Source: Streptomyces sp. LBL
GTDB taxonomy: Bacteria > Actinomycetota > Actinomycetes > Streptomycetales > Streptomycetaceae
Direction: 5' to 3'
NCBI RefSeq assembly: GCF_029893585.1
Contig: NZ_JARXYX010000027.1
Span: forward strand, 1-64,000
Length of the DNA: 64,000 nt
Below the pieces are notes generated by a model that was not told the DNA's origin, ran no database searches, and saw only the letters and a program-made list of their open reading frames with translations. The position numbers and the translations under genes were made by a program. Positions within the stretch are counted from its first letter, which is position 1. Every line of letters starts with the position of its first letter. Positions 45,513 to 54,778 of this stretch are shown here, one piece after another.

Positions 45513-46688
45513 ATGCGTACCACCGTCGGCATCATCGGAGCCGGCCCGGCCGGTCTCCTCCTGGCCCGGCTGCTCCGCAACGCGGGCATCGACTCGGTCG
45601 TCCTGGAGAGCCGTGACCGCGTCTACGTCGAGCACCGGCAGCGGGCCGGGATCCTGGAGCAGGGCACGGTCGACGTACTGCGCGAGGCCGGCGCCGGGGA
45701 GCGCATGGACCGCGAGGGCCTGCGCCACGACGGGATCGAACTCCGGTTCGCCGGACAGCGCCACCGCGTCGACTTCCCCGCCCTCACCGGCGGGCGGTCC
45801 GTGATGGTGTACGCCCAGACCGAGGTCTGCAAGGACCTCATCGCCCTCCAGCTCGCCGAGGGCGGTCCCCTGCTGTTCGGTGCGGAGGCGCTGGCCGTCG
45901 AGGGCGCCGACACCGACCGGCCCCGCGTCCGCTTCCGACACGAGGGCCGCGAGGACGTCCTGGAGTGTGACTACGTCGTCGGCTGCGACGGCTTCTGGGG
46001 AGCGGCCCGCAAGGCGATCCCGTCCGAACTGACCCAGGTGTTCGAACGGACGTACCCGTTCGGCTGGCTCGGCATCCTCGCCGACGTGCCGCCCTCGCAC
46101 GACGAGTTGGTCTACGCCCGCCACGACCGCGGCTTCGCGCTGCTGTCCCTCCGCTCCCCGTCCGTCTCCCGCCTCTACCTCCAGGTGCCGGAGGGCACGA
46201 ACGCCGATCAGTGGGGGGACGAGGAGATCTGGGACGAGTTGGAGCGCCGCTTCGAGACCGCGGACGGCTGGCGGCTGGAGCGCGGCCCGATCACCCAGAA
46301 GTCCGTCACCCCCATGCGCTCCTACGTCCACGAGCCCATGCGGTACGGCCGCCTCTTCCTGGCCGGCGACGCGGCCCACATCGTGCCGCCCACCGGGGCC
46401 AAGGGGCTGAACCTGGCCGTCGGGGACGTCGTGACCTTCGCGCGGGCCCTGACGCACGAGAGGGAGAAGGGCTCGGCGGAACTGCTCGACGCCTACTCGC
46501 AGACCTGCCTGCGCCGCGTCTGGCAGGCCGAGCGGTTCTCCTACGACATGACGAGCCTCCTGCACCCGGCCCCCGGCGCCACCGGTTTCGAGGACCGCCT
46601 CCAACTGGCCCGCCTCGAACGGATCGTCTCCTCCCGGGCCGCCGAGACCGACCTGGCCGAGGCGTACACCGGGTTCCCGTTCTGCTGA
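45513..46688 (+). CDS. pobA: 4-hydroxybenzoate 3-monooxygenase
   Basis: 391 residues, the usual size. FAD-dependent hydroxylation of 4-hydroxybenzoate to protocatechuate with NAD(P)H. GIIGAGPAGLLLARLLRNAG (GxGxxG for FAD), ERQRAGILEQ-type loop here HRQRAGILEQGTVDVLREAG, YVVGCDGFWGAARKAIP (DG motif) and LFLAGDAAHIVPPTGAKGLN (GD motif) are all present. ATG 45513 follows AGGGAGG. No protocatechuate genes are adjacent. Possibly controlled at the palindrome over its -10 box. Confidence 0.95.
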   Translation: MRTTVGIIGAGPAGLLLARLLRNAGIDSVVLESRDRVYVEHRQRAGILEQGTVDVLREAGAGERMDREGLRHDGIELRFAGQRHRVDFPALTGGRSVMVYAQTEVCKDLIALQLAEGGPLLFGAEALAVEGADTDRPRVRFRHEGREDVLECDYVVGCDGFWGAARKAIPSELTQVFERTYPFGWLGILADVPPSHDELVYARHDRGFALLSLRSPSVSRLYLQVPEGTNADQWGDEEIWDELERRFETADGWRLERGPITQKSVTPMRSYVHEPMRYGRLFLAGDAAHIVPPTGAKGLNLAVGDVVTFARALTHEREKGSAELLDAYSQTCLRRVWQAERFSYDMTSLLHPAPGATGFEDRLQLARLERIVSSRAAETDLAEAYTGFPFC

Positions 46689-46835
46689 GCCACCCCCCCA
46701 GTGGTGGGAATCACCCGGCTGCGTAGCGTGTTGGGCACACGACGAGGGAAAGATCCTCCCCAAGCAGTAGGGTCAATCCTTTGCCCACCTATTACTCTTG
46801 AGCCAAGGTCACGAGGGTGGCCATGGAGGAGTGCA

Positions 46836-47732
46836 ATGAGGAGCAGCAACCCGGTCTTCTCGCGACGGGGGTTCAGCCGCGACAACGGCTACGCGGGCTT
46901 CAACACCGCGCCGCAGGCCGGGGGCGCAGCTGTGGGCACGCAGGCCAACCCGTACGCGCAGCCGCAGGCCGGCAACCCGTACGCCCAGAACCCTTACGCG
47001 CAGCAGGACCTGCAGCAGGGCGCACCGCCGCAGGCCCCGGCCGGCACCGGCAGGATGACGATCGACGACGTCGTCCTGCGCACCGGCACCACGCTCGGCG
47101 TACTGATCGTCACAGCCGCGCTCGCCTGGGCGCTGCTGCCCGTCGACGACGCGAACATCAGCCGGTCGTACGGCATCGGGATCGGTGCCGCGCTGATCGG
47201 CATGGTCCTGGCCTTCGTCCAGTCCTTCAAGCGCAAGGCCTCGCCCGCGCTGATCGTGTCGTACGCCGCCTTCGAGGGGGTGTTCCTCGGAGTCGTCTCC
47301 AGCATCGTCGACAACCGCATCGCGAGCGGCGCGGCCATGCAGGCCGTGATCGGCACCCTGGCGGTGTTCGCCGGTGTGCTGGTGGCGTACCGGGCCGGCT
47401 GGATCCGCGTCAACCGCCGGTTCTACGGCTTCGTGATGGCGGCCGCGCTCGGCTTCGTCCTGCTGATGATGGTGAACCTGCTGTTCGCGGTCTTCGGCGG
47501 CGGTGACGGCCTCGGGTTCCGCAGCGGCCCGCTCGGCATCGTCTTCGGTGTCGTCGGCATCCTGCTCGGCGCGTGCTTCCTGGCCCTGGACTTCAAGCAG
47601 GTCGAGGACGGCATCGCGTACGGCGCGCCGCGCGAGGAGGCATGGCTGGCTGCCTTCGGTCTGACGATGACGCTGGTGTGGATCTACATGGAGTTCCTGC
47701 GGATCATCGCGATTCTCAACAGCAGCGACTAG
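46836..47732 (+). CDS. Bax inhibitor-1 / YccA family membrane protein
   Basis: 298 residues. A hydrophilic N-terminus with Gln/Ala/Pro-rich repeats (ANPYAQPQAGNPYAQNPYAQ), then seven membrane segments from about 85 (LGVLIVTAALAWALLPVDDA, MVLAFVQSFKRKASPALIVS, FEGVFLGVVSSIVDNRI...). The C-terminal segment GLTMTLVWIYMEFLRIIAIL carries the typical YMEFLRII end. Bacterial members are pH-gated calcium leak channels or stress proteins. Strong GGAGGA before ATG 46836, which fits the family. Confidence 0.92.
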   Translation: MRSSNPVFSRRGFSRDNGYAGFNTAPQAGGAAVGTQANPYAQPQAGNPYAQNPYAQQDLQQGAPPQAPAGTGRMTIDDVVLRTGTTLGVLIVTAALAWALLPVDDANISRSYGIGIGAALIGMVLAFVQSFKRKASPALIVSYAAFEGVFLGVVSSIVDNRIASGAAMQAVIGTLAVFAGVLVAYRAGWIRVNRRFYGFVMAAALGFVLLMMVNLLFAVFGGGDGLGFRSGPLGIVFGVVGILLGACFLALDFKQVEDGIAYGAPREEAWLAAFGLTMTLVWIYMEFLRIIAILNSSD

Positions 47733-47796
47733 TCCGCTCAGCGGCACCGCGCGGCGGTAGTCCCGCGAGCGGTAGTCGCACGAGCGGTAGTAGCGC

Positions 47797-47824
47797 AAGG
47801 GCCCCGGTCACGACCGGGGCCCTT
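47797..47824 (+). terminator. terminator after BI-1 gene
   Basis: Perfect 13-bp stem AAGGGCCCCGGTC / GACCGGGGCCCTT with minimal loop; the 3' arm ends in TT followed by CGTCG. Just upstream are three short GAGCGGTAGT repeats. Confidence 0.85.
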
Positions 47825-47866
47825 CGTCGTCTGGCGGTCGGCTGCGGCGTGCGCCCAGGACCTGAC

Positions 47867-48097
47867 CTAGGCGAATTTGCGCGCGGCCCTCCTCAGGTCG
47901 TACTCGTGGACGATCGCCTTCGCGTGGCCGTACGCGAGATTGTGTTCGTGGCGGAGCCAGCTGACCTTTTCCTCGAAGCGGAAGAGAGCCGGGCCTTCTT
48001 CGACGGTGTGCAACCAGTCGGACACTTCACGACCGGTGCAGTGGGGGATGCGGGCGAGCATGTTGCGGTGGGTCTCCTCGGAGAGGACGTGGGACAT
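47867..48097 (-). CDS. DUF4287 family protein
   Basis: 76 residues: EETHRNMLARIPHCTGREVS, DWLHTVEEGP, WLRHEHNLAYGHAKAIVHEY. This is the DUF4287 domain, a small helical domain found alone or with DUF5655; the K/R-x-x-H-x-L-x-Y/G-x-A core is intact. ATG 48097 leaves exactly the domain; the longer frame to 48553 is antisense to the neighbour. It is divergent from the next gene, sharing a 105-bp promoter region. Confidence 0.85.
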   Translation of the reverse strand: MSHVLSEETHRNMLARIPHCTGREVSDWLHTVEEGPALFRFEEKVSWLRHEHNLAYGHAKAIVHEYDLRRAARKFA

Positions 48098-48202
48098 CGG
48101 CGCCTCCGGACGCAAAGGGTATGTAAGCCGGTCCTTCAGGTCACCGTGCCTGAGTGTTCGCCTGTTGGCAACAGTCCGGGTGCGACGCGATACGCTCGCC
48201 GC

Positions 48203-48514
48203 GTGGTGGATACGACGCCTTTGACCCGTGCCGTTGATCACTTTGCCGACCGGTTGCGAGCGGCGCCGCAGTCCCGCTTGCAGCGGTGCGCTGCCGGGGA
48301 GGCTCTGGGACTGGCTCAAGAACTGGCTCGATGGGCGCAGCTGGTGGAGGCGCCCGAGGCCGAGCCCCGGGTGATGCCGGAGGCCGGGATGTTCGCCGTC
48401 GCCGACCAGATCACCGTGGCTGTGCATGACTTGGCCCTCGTCCTGAAGGACGAGGGCAAGGTCGCTGAAGCTGTGCGGTTGGTCGAGGGGGCGCAGAAAC
48501 GGGCGGGGGTTTGA
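48203..48514 (+). CDS. small conserved helical protein, unknown function
   Basis: 103 residues: TPLTRAVDHFADRLRAAPQS, RCAAGEALGLAQELARWAQL, MFAVADQITVAVHDLALVLK. All-helical, cytoplasmic, no known domain to me. It begins GTG GTG at 48203; GATACGCT 14 bp upstream is a plausible -10, so it may be leaderless-like. Coding preference and helical periodicity support a real gene. Confidence 0.6.
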   Translation: MVDTTPLTRAVDHFADRLRAAPQSRLQRCAAGEALGLAQELARWAQLVEAPEAEPRVMPEAGMFAVADQITVAVHDLALVLKDEGKVAEAVRLVEGAQKRAGV

Positions 48515-48580
48515 GGAGGGGCAGAAGCCGGCGGGGGTTCGAGGCGAGTCCACTGGCCCCGGCGGCCGGCGCCCGGCGTC

Positions 48581-49372
48581 TCAAAGGCTCGCTATGACCC
48601 GGTCCGCCAGGATGTAGACGTTCTCCTGGCCGCACGCGAACGTGAGGGTGTACGCCCCCGAGATGCCGGAGCCGCCGAGAAGGAACGGGGTCTCGCCCGC
48701 CCGCAGGGCCGCGGCCAGGCGTTCCGCTGTTTCGCGGTGGCCCGGGGTCATGCAGAGGGTGGTGCCGTCGGCGAAGACGTAGACGTCGAGGGTGCCGAGC
48801 GGGCCGGGGCGGACGTCGGCCAGTTCGGTGGCGGATGCGGCCAGTTCGTCCAGGGCGGCCACCGTGCGCTCGTGGTCGTTGGCGATGTGGGAGGCGACCG
48901 GGACGAAATCCGGGTGGGAGGGGTGGCGGCGGCGGGCCGCGGCCAGTTCCGGGGAGTCGCCGGCGAACTCGTCGGCGTCGACGCCGGGCTCGGTGACCGG
49001 TTCCAGGGGCTCCAGGCCCACGAAATCGGTCTGCCGGGGCAGGAACAGCTCACTGTCGGGCAGGCCCAGCAGCGTGGGTGCGTCGGGGGCGTCCCGGGCC
49101 TCCTGGGCGGCCCAGAAGGCGCGCGCCTCGGCGAGCTCTCGCTCCCGCTCCTCGGCGAGGGCCTCGGCCACGGCGGCGCGTATCTCGTCCACGTCGGTGG
49201 TGGAACGGGCAGCGGGTACGAGGCCCCGCGTGGCCGTGGCGTTGGTCCTGGCGAACTGGGCGTGCAGGGCGGCGACCTGCCGGCGCAGCTGCCAGAGCGT
49301 GCGCAGGACGGCGACGCCCACGGCGCCCGTGGCCACCGTGGTGACCAGCAAGGCGATCGGCATGGCGCTCAC
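48581..49372 (-). CDS. membrane-anchored protein of unknown function
   Basis: 263 residues. N-terminal anchor PIALLVTTVATGAVGVAVLR, then a coiled coil (TLWQLRRQVAALHAQFARTN) and a soluble C-terminal domain ending in repeats of beta-rich text (YVFADGTTLCMTPGHRETAE, GSGISGAYTLTFACGQENVY). The last 100 residues look like a conserved actinobacterial domain but I cannot name it. It is convergent with the small gene at 48203. Confidence 0.75.
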   Translation of the reverse strand: MSAMPIALLVTTVATGAVGVAVLRTLWQLRRQVAALHAQFARTNATATRGLVPAARSTTDVDEIRAAVAEALAEERERELAEARAFWAAQEARDAPDAPTLLGLPDSELFLPRQTDFVGLEPLEPVTEPGVDADEFAGDSPELAAARRRHPSHPDFVPVASHIANDHERTVAALDELAASATELADVRPGPLGTLDVYVFADGTTLCMTPGHRETAERLAAALRAGETPFLLGGSGISGAYTLTFACGQENVYILADRVIASL

Positions 49373-49570
49373 TGACGTAACTCCCGGTTCAAAGTCGACC
49401 CCCCTGACTTCCTACATCAGCTTGAAGGGCGGACTATCCCCCTGTCAGTGCGTAACACACGGAACAGACCCGACTTTGGGCTCGGGGAGTGCTACTGAAG
49501 CGGTTCTGACCTGCGTGAATCCCTTTCCCAAGGGAGATAGGTCACATCCTGGGGGAGATTGGATCACAAA

Positions 49571-49609
49571 TCGGCCCAGAACCCCGGAGTTTCCCGGGTC
49601 CCGGGCCGA
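49571..49609 (-). terminator. probable terminator of the thiolase gene
   Basis: Imperfect 17-bp stem (TCGGCCC and ACCC blocks paired) with TTTG after it on the minus strand, 55 bp beyond the thiolase stop. The rest of 49373-49663 shows nothing else. Confidence 0.55.
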
Positions 49610-49663
49610 GAGGTCACACGGGGTTTCCGTGCGGATGCGGAGAGTTGAGGCGAGGTGGGCAGC

Positions 49664-50884
49664 TCAGCTCAGGCGCTCGATCACCATCGCCATGCCCTGG
49701 CCGCCGCCGACGCACATCGTCTCCAGACCGAACTGCTTGTCGTGGAACTGGAGGGAGTTGATGAGCGTGCCGGTGATGCGGGCGCCGGTCATGCCGAAGG
49801 GGTGGCCCACGGCGATGGCGCCGCCGTTGACGTTCAGCTTCTCCAGCGGGAGGCCGAGCTCGCGGTAGGAGGGGATCACCTGGGCGGCGAACGCCTCGTT
49901 GATCTCGGCCAGGTCGATGTCGTCGATCGTCAGGCCGGCGCGCCGCAGGGCCTGGTTGCTCGCGTCGACCGGACCGATGCCCATGATCTCGGGCGAGAGG
50001 CCGGAGACGCCGGTCGACACGATGCGGGCGAGCGGGGTCAGGCCGAGCTCGCGGGCCTTGGTGTCGGACATGATGACGACCGCGGCGGCGCCGTCGTTCA
50101 GGGGGCAGCAGTTACCGGCGGTGACCAGGCCGTCGGGACGGAAGACCGGCTTGAGGCCCGCGACGCCGTCCAGGGTGACGCCGGGGCGCGGACCGTCGTC
50201 CTTGGCGACGACCGTGCCGTCGGGGGTCGTGACCGGGGTGATCTCCCGCTCCCAGAAGCCGTTCTTGAGGGCTTCCTCGGCGAGGTTCTGCGAGCGGACA
50301 CCGAACTCGTCCATGTCCTGGCGGGTGATGCCCTGGACGCGGGCGAGGTTCTCGGCGGTCTGGCCCATCGCGATGTACGGGTCGGGGGTGAGGCCGTCCT
50401 CGCGCGGGTCGTGCCAGGTGGTGCCCTCCTGCTGGGCGACCTCCGCGGTGCGGGCCTCGGCCTCGGCGAAGAGCGGGTTGTGCGTGTCGGGGAGGCTGTC
50501 GGAGTTGCCCTTGGCGAACCGGGACACCATCTCCACGCCCGCCGAGATGAAGACGTCGCCCTCGCCGGCCTTGATGGCGTGGAGGGCCATGCGGCTGGTC
50601 TGGAGGGAGGAGGAGCAGTACCGGGTGACCGTGCAGCCGGGAAGGTGGTCCATGCCCATCTGCACGGCGACGATACGGCCGAGGTTGTTGCCCTGCTCGC
50701 CGCCGGGCAGACCGCACCCGAGCATCAGGTCGTCGATGTCCCTGGGGTCGAGTTCCGGGACCTTGGCGAGGGCGGTCTGGATGATCGTGGCGGTGAGATC
50801 GTCCGGGCGCAGGTCCTTGAGGGAGCCCTTGAAGGCGCGGCCGATGGGGGAGCGGGCGGTCGAGACGATCACGGCTTCGGGCAT
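49664..50884 (-). CDS. acetyl-CoA C-acetyltransferase (thiolase)
   Basis: 406 residues. Nucleophile Cys near 90 in CTVTRYCSSSLQTSRMALHA, AEINEAFAAQVIPSYRELGL, NVNGGAIAVGHPFGMTGARI (His of the GHP motif) and CVGGGQGMAMVIERLS with the second Cys. It condenses or splits acyl-CoA in fatty-acid or polyketide precursor metabolism. ATG 50884 begins the conserved MPEAVIVSTARSPIGRA; the longer frame is not supported. Confidence 0.95.
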   Translation of the reverse strand: MPEAVIVSTARSPIGRAFKGSLKDLRPDDLTATIIQTALAKVPELDPRDIDDLMLGCGLPGGEQGNNLGRIVAVQMGMDHLPGCTVTRYCSSSLQTSRMALHAIKAGEGDVFISAGVEMVSRFAKGNSDSLPDTHNPLFAEAEARTAEVAQQEGTTWHDPREDGLTPDPYIAMGQTAENLARVQGITRQDMDEFGVRSQNLAEEALKNGFWEREITPVTTPDGTVVAKDDGPRPGVTLDGVAGLKPVFRPDGLVTAGNCCPLNDGAAAVVIMSDTKARELGLTPLARIVSTGVSGLSPEIMGIGPVDASNQALRRAGLTIDDIDLAEINEAFAAQVIPSYRELGLPLEKLNVNGGAIAVGHPFGMTGARITGTLINSLQFHDKQFGLETMCVGGGQGMAMVIERLS

Positions 50885-51059
50885 GACGGCTCCAGTCGAG
50901 GGGGGTGGCGCGCGGCGCCTCGCGCGACGGGTGGGAGTGCGGGATCGGGCAGGCCTGTGTGGGAAGTTACCCGTACGTAGGGGCTCGGTCACGGGTGTGG
51001 CGGTGTGACCCTGGCCGCAGTTTGCTAAGCGCTTGCTTTGCCGGATGTCCAGGGAGCGC

Positions 51060-51215
51060 GGCGGGGCTCGGGGAGACGGGCTCAGGGAGACGGCTCGGGG
51101 AAACGGCTCGGGGAGACGGCTCAGGGAGACGGCTCAGCGAAACGGCTCAGGGAGACGGCTCAGCGAAACGGCTCAGGGAGACGGCTCAGCGAAACGGCTC
51201 AGGGAGACGGCGTGA
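51060..51215. repeat. 14-bp tandem repeats GGGAGACGGCTCA / GCGAAACGGCTCA
   Basis: About ten copies of 13-14 bp units. In the right half two sister units alternate regularly, giving a 26-28 bp higher-order period. The array runs into the 3' end of the SGNH gene and contains its stop codon. The remainder of 50885-51060 has no gene. Confidence 0.9.
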
Positions 51216-52224
51216 CAGGAGCCGGTTCCGTCACCGGGACCCTCCGGCGCCGGCGCCGCTTCAGAAGGGCCCATGGGCCCTTCGGGCCGGTCGGTACCGC
51301 CGCCGCGACCTCCGTACCCGCCTCCGACGCCGCCTCGGCGGCCGCCCGGGCCACGGGGAGGAAGCCCTCGCGGCGGGAGGCGTCCGGACGGTCCTCCTCG
51401 GCCGGCCACAGGCCCAGGGCCGCGCAGACCGTCGGGAGGACCGCCATCGCCGCCGTGACGTAGCCCTCCGCGGAGGGGTGGTAGTTGTCGGGGCCGAACA
51501 GTTCCCGCGGGTTCGCCTCGAACTCCGGGCCCAGCAGGTCGCCCAGCGACACCGTACGGCCGCCCTGCTCGACGACCCCGATCGTCTGGGCCGCCGCCAG
51601 TTGCCGGGAGGCCCGGCGGGCCAGCCAGCGCAGGGGCTGCTGCACCGGCTCGATCGTGCCCAGGTCGGGACAGGTGCCGACCACCACCTCGGCGCCGGCC
51701 GTGCGCAGCCGTCGTACCGCGGTCGACAGATGGCGGACCGAGCGGGTCGCCGGCATCCGGTGGGTCACGTCGTTCGCGCCGATCATGATCACGCAGATGT
51801 CGGGCACCAGGGACGGTTCCGCCAGGATCAGGGCCACCTGGCGGTCGAGGTCGTCGGACGCGGCCCCGGGCCGGGCGACGTTACGGAGTTCCACCGGGCG
51901 TTCCGCCACCGCCGCCAGACCCGACGCCAGCAGCGCGCCCGGGGTCTGGGCGGCCCGGTGGACGCCCTGGCCCGCGGCCGTGGAGTCGCCCAGCATGACC
52001 AGGCGCAGGGCCGGTTCGCCGGGCACGGCGTAGGCCCGCCCGTAGCGGCCCTCCGCGTGCGGGACGTGCGACGCCGTGCCGTTGCCCACCTGTCGCCTGG
52101 CCAGCCGGACCTCCGCCAGCAGCAGGCCCATGGCCGCCGCGCCGGCGAGTCCGATCCCGCCGCCTCCGTACGCGGCACCGGCCGCGATCCGCCGGGCCAC
52201 CCTCGCCCTCGACATGCTTGTCAT
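51199..52224 (-). CDS. SGNH/GDSL-type lipase or esterase, membrane-anchored
   Basis: 341 residues. N-terminal membrane segment (AAYGGGGIGLAGAAAMGLLL), catalytic LRLVMLGDSTAAGQGVHRAA (Ser in GDST), oxyanion Gly in RPGAASDDL, ICVIMIGANDVTH (Asn block) and NYHPSAEGYVTAAMAVL (Asp/His as YHPS). A basic tail (LLKRRRRRRVPVTEPAPVTP) ends inside the repeat array, which codes the last residues. ATG 52224 has GAGGAGG upstream; ATG 52215 is possible. It faces away from the cystathionine synthase gene. Confidence 0.9.
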   Translation of the reverse strand: MTSMSRARVARRIAAGAAYGGGGIGLAGAAAMGLLLAEVRLARRQVGNGTASHVPHAEGRYGRAYAVPGEPALRLVMLGDSTAAGQGVHRAAQTPGALLASGLAAVAERPVELRNVARPGAASDDLDRQVALILAEPSLVPDICVIMIGANDVTHRMPATRSVRHLSTAVRRLRTAGAEVVVGTCPDLGTIEPVQQPLRWLARRASRQLAAAQTIGVVEQGGRTVSLGDLLGPEFEANPRELFGPDNYHPSAEGYVTAAMAVLPTVCAALGLWPAEEDRPDASRREGFLPVARAAAEAASEAGTEVAAAVPTGPKGPWALLKRRRRRRVPVTEPAPVTPSP

Positions 52225-52385
52225 GCGTCGCCGCCACCTCCTCGAATCGGTACAACCACTCCTTGCCCCGTACGGACCGTCGCCCAATCCCCACGGTGAG
52301 TGAACGACCGCCACGGATCAGGGAGAAGCCCTAGGCTGGCGCAACACCACGACCACGTTCTTTTTGCAAGCATCCGGAGACAACG

Positions 52386-53774
52386 GTGCAATTCCACGAC
52401 TCGATGATCAGCCTCGTCGGCAACACCCCGCTGGTGAGGCTCAACAGCGTGACCAAGGGTATCCGGGCGACCGTCCTGGCCAAGGTGGAGTACTTCAACC
52501 CCGGCGGTTCCGTGAAGGACCGCATCGCCCTGCGGATGATCGAGGCCGCGGAGGAGAGCGGTGCGCTCCAGCCCGGCGGCACGATCGTGGAGCCGACCAG
52601 CGGCAACACCGGCGTCGGCCTCGCCATCGTGGCGCAGCAGAAGGGGTACAAGTGCATCTTCGTGTGCCCCGACAAGGTGAGCACCGACAAGATCAACGTG
52701 CTGCGGGCCTACGGGGCGGAGGTGGTCGTGTGCCCGACCGCCGTGGACCCTGAGCACCCCGACTCGTACTACAACGTCTCCGACCGGCTGGTCCGGGAGA
52801 CCCCCGGCGCCTGGAAGCCCGACCAGTACTCCAACCCCCACAACCCGCTCTCCCACTACCACTCGACCGGCCCCGAGCTGTGGGAGCAGACCGAGGGGAA
52901 GATCACCCACTTCGTGGCGGGGGTGGGCACCGGCGGCACCATCTCCGGGACCGGGCGCTACCTCAAGGACGCCAGCGACGGCCGGGTGAAGGTCGTCGGC
53001 GCCGACCCCGAGGGCTCCGTGTACTCGGGCGGCTCGGGGCGGCCGTATCTCGTCGAGGGCGTCGGTGAGGACTTCTGGCCGACCGCCTACGACCGGACCG
53101 TCGCCGACGAGATCGTGGCGGTGTCCGACAAGGACTCCTTCCAGATGACCCGCCGGCTGGCCAAGGAGGAGGGGCTGCTCGTCGGCGGCTCCTGCGGGAT
53201 GGCCGTCGTCGCCGCGCTGGAGGTCGCCGGGCGGCTCGGCGAGGACGACGTCGTGGTCGTCCTCCTTCCCGACAGCGGGCGCGGCTACCTCAGTAAAATC
53301 TTCAACGACGAATGGATGGCGGACTACGGCTTCCTGGAGGGCGAGGGCACCAGCGCCCGTGTCGCCGACGTCCTCAAAGACAAGGAGCACGGCGCCATCC
53401 CGTCCCTCGTCCACATGCACCCGGACGAGACCGTCGGCCAGGCCATCGAGGTGCTGCGCGAGTACGGCGTCTCGCAGATGCCGATCGTCAAGCCCGGCGC
53501 CGGTCACCCGGACGTGATGGCGGCGGAGGTCGTGGGGTCGGTCGTGGAACGGGAGCTGCTCAACGCCCTGTTCGCCCAGCGCGCCTCGCTGGAGGACCCG
53601 CTGGAGAAGCACATGTCGCCGCCGCTGCCGCAGGTCGGCTCCGGCGAACCGGTCGCGGACCTGATGTCGGTGCTGGGTGTGGCGGACGCGGCGATCGTCC
53701 TCGTCGAGGGCAAGCCGACCGGTGTGATCAGCCGACAGGACCTGCTGGCCTTCCTCGCCAAGAGCGGGAAGTGA
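52386..53774 (+). CDS. cystathionine beta-synthase
   Basis: 462 residues. PLP-dependent fold II catalytic part: EYFNPGGSVKDRIALRMIEA with Schiff-base Lys44, PTSGNTGVGLAIVAQQKGYK, VGTGGTISGTGRYL, VGGSCGMAVVAALEVAG. Two CBS modules follow at about 335-460 (ALVHMHPDETVGQAIEVLREYGVSQ-type and GEPVADLMSVLGVADAAIVL), which bind adenosyl nucleotides. It joins serine and homocysteine in transsulfuration. GTG 52386 has CCGGAGACAAC ahead. Confidence 0.93.
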   Translation: MQFHDSMISLVGNTPLVRLNSVTKGIRATVLAKVEYFNPGGSVKDRIALRMIEAAEESGALQPGGTIVEPTSGNTGVGLAIVAQQKGYKCIFVCPDKVSTDKINVLRAYGAEVVVCPTAVDPEHPDSYYNVSDRLVRETPGAWKPDQYSNPHNPLSHYHSTGPELWEQTEGKITHFVAGVGTGGTISGTGRYLKDASDGRVKVVGADPEGSVYSGGSGRPYLVEGVGEDFWPTAYDRTVADEIVAVSDKDSFQMTRRLAKEEGLLVGGSCGMAVVAALEVAGRLGEDDVVVVLLPDSGRGYLSKIFNDEWMADYGFLEGEGTSARVADVLKDKEHGAIPSLVHMHPDETVGQAIEVLREYGVSQMPIVKPGAGHPDVMAAEVVGSVVERELLNALFAQRASLEDPLEKHMSPPLPQVGSGEPVADLMSVLGVADAAIVLVEGKPTGVISRQDLLAFLAKSGK

Positions 53775-54236
53775 CAAGAGCGGGACCAGAGCAGGAATTG
53801 GCGGGAAACCTGCGGTGAACGGGCCCTGACGGTGCCGCAGTTGCGCCGGCCCGCCGCACCAGTGGACTTCGCAGAACTGGTACGAGCGCGTCACGTCCAC
53901 GCAGCACCCGCTTAACACGGGTCCGGCACATTAGGGGATGTCGGCAGGGCGGGAGCGGCTCCCCGCCCCGGCCGACGCCGAAACGTCCAAGGACCTCCGG
54001 AGCGGCTCCCGGACCTCCATGGACGCTTGGACGCGCAAGCCCGGCCTGACCCGGCCCGCGTCCGTCGCGGGGACCGCCGTCGTCCCGCCCCCCGGTAACG
54101 GGGGTGCGGCGGTCCCCGCGCATAACCCTTTTCGCGGCTGAACCGCCGCCGCGTACACCCCTTTTCGCGGCTGAACCGCCGCCGCTCTCGCGCCCTGCTG
54201 CGGCTCGGCGATGACCTCGCCGACCCGTCCTCACTC
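53775..54236. other. intergenic with a 27-bp direct repeat
   Basis: 462 bp without a supported gene. CCCTTTTCGCGGCTGAACCG and seven further bases occur twice, at 54126-54152 and 54159-54185 (33-bp period). The repeats could be binding sites or a duplication. Confidence 0.6.
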
Positions 54237-54674
54237 TCAGCCTTCCCAGTCGCTGTCCTGGGAGGGCCCCCGTCGGCGGCCCCGGAACAGGTCCGGGTGG
54301 GTGCGCACGGCCTGGAAGGCGTTGACGCCGACGATGCCGCCCCAGGTGACCAGCAGCCCGGGCAGGCCGGATATGCCGGCGCCGATCCCGGACAGCGGGA
54401 TCGCCAGGACCAGCGAGACGATGCCGAAGCCGAAGCGGTCGCCCCAGGAGTCCGTGGGCCTCGGCGACCGGGAACCCCTGGCCACCACCATCTGCTGCTC
54501 GGCCAGCTGCCGGCGCATCCGGCGCTCCACGGCGCCGTCGATACGCTGGTCCACCTTCTCCAGGAACGAGTCGACCAGCGCCGACTCGTACTCGTCCCCC
54601 AGCTCCCTGCGGGCCTGCAGGGTGGCGGCGAGTTCCTTCTTCAGCTCGGTGTCTGGCGCGTCCATTCCGGTCAT
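54237..54674 (-). CDS. small membrane protein with coiled coil, unknown function
   Basis: About 145 residues. Acidic helical N-terminus (LKKELAATLQARRELGDEYE, SALVDSFLEKVDQRIDGAVE), then two membrane segments (FGFGIVSLVLAIPLSGIGAG, LPGLLVTWGGIVGVNAFQAV). Conserved in Streptomyces as an integral membrane protein as far as I recall; no function known. ATG 54674 or 54665; neither has a strong ribosome site. Confidence 0.7.
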   Translation of the reverse strand: MTGMDAPDTELKKELAATLQARRELGDEYESALVDSFLEKVDQRIDGAVERRMRRQLAEQQMVVARGSRSPRPTDSWGDRFGFGIVSLVLAIPLSGIGAGISGLPGLLVTWGGIVGVNAFQAVRTHPDLFRGRRRGPSQDSDWEG

Positions 54675-54778
54675 GCGAGCAACGGTAGGCAGCGAGCGCG
54701 CCCGCTGCACTGGGGTTAGCCCCCCTGTTCGGGCTGGGGACCCCGGGGTCGTGTGGGGACTGGGGATCCCCGGTGCCG

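Noticed and set aside
53728..54234. 168-codon minus-strand frame between cystathionine synthase and membrane protein genes
   Set aside because: Made up of the direct repeats and Arg/Gly-rich filler, no start signal.
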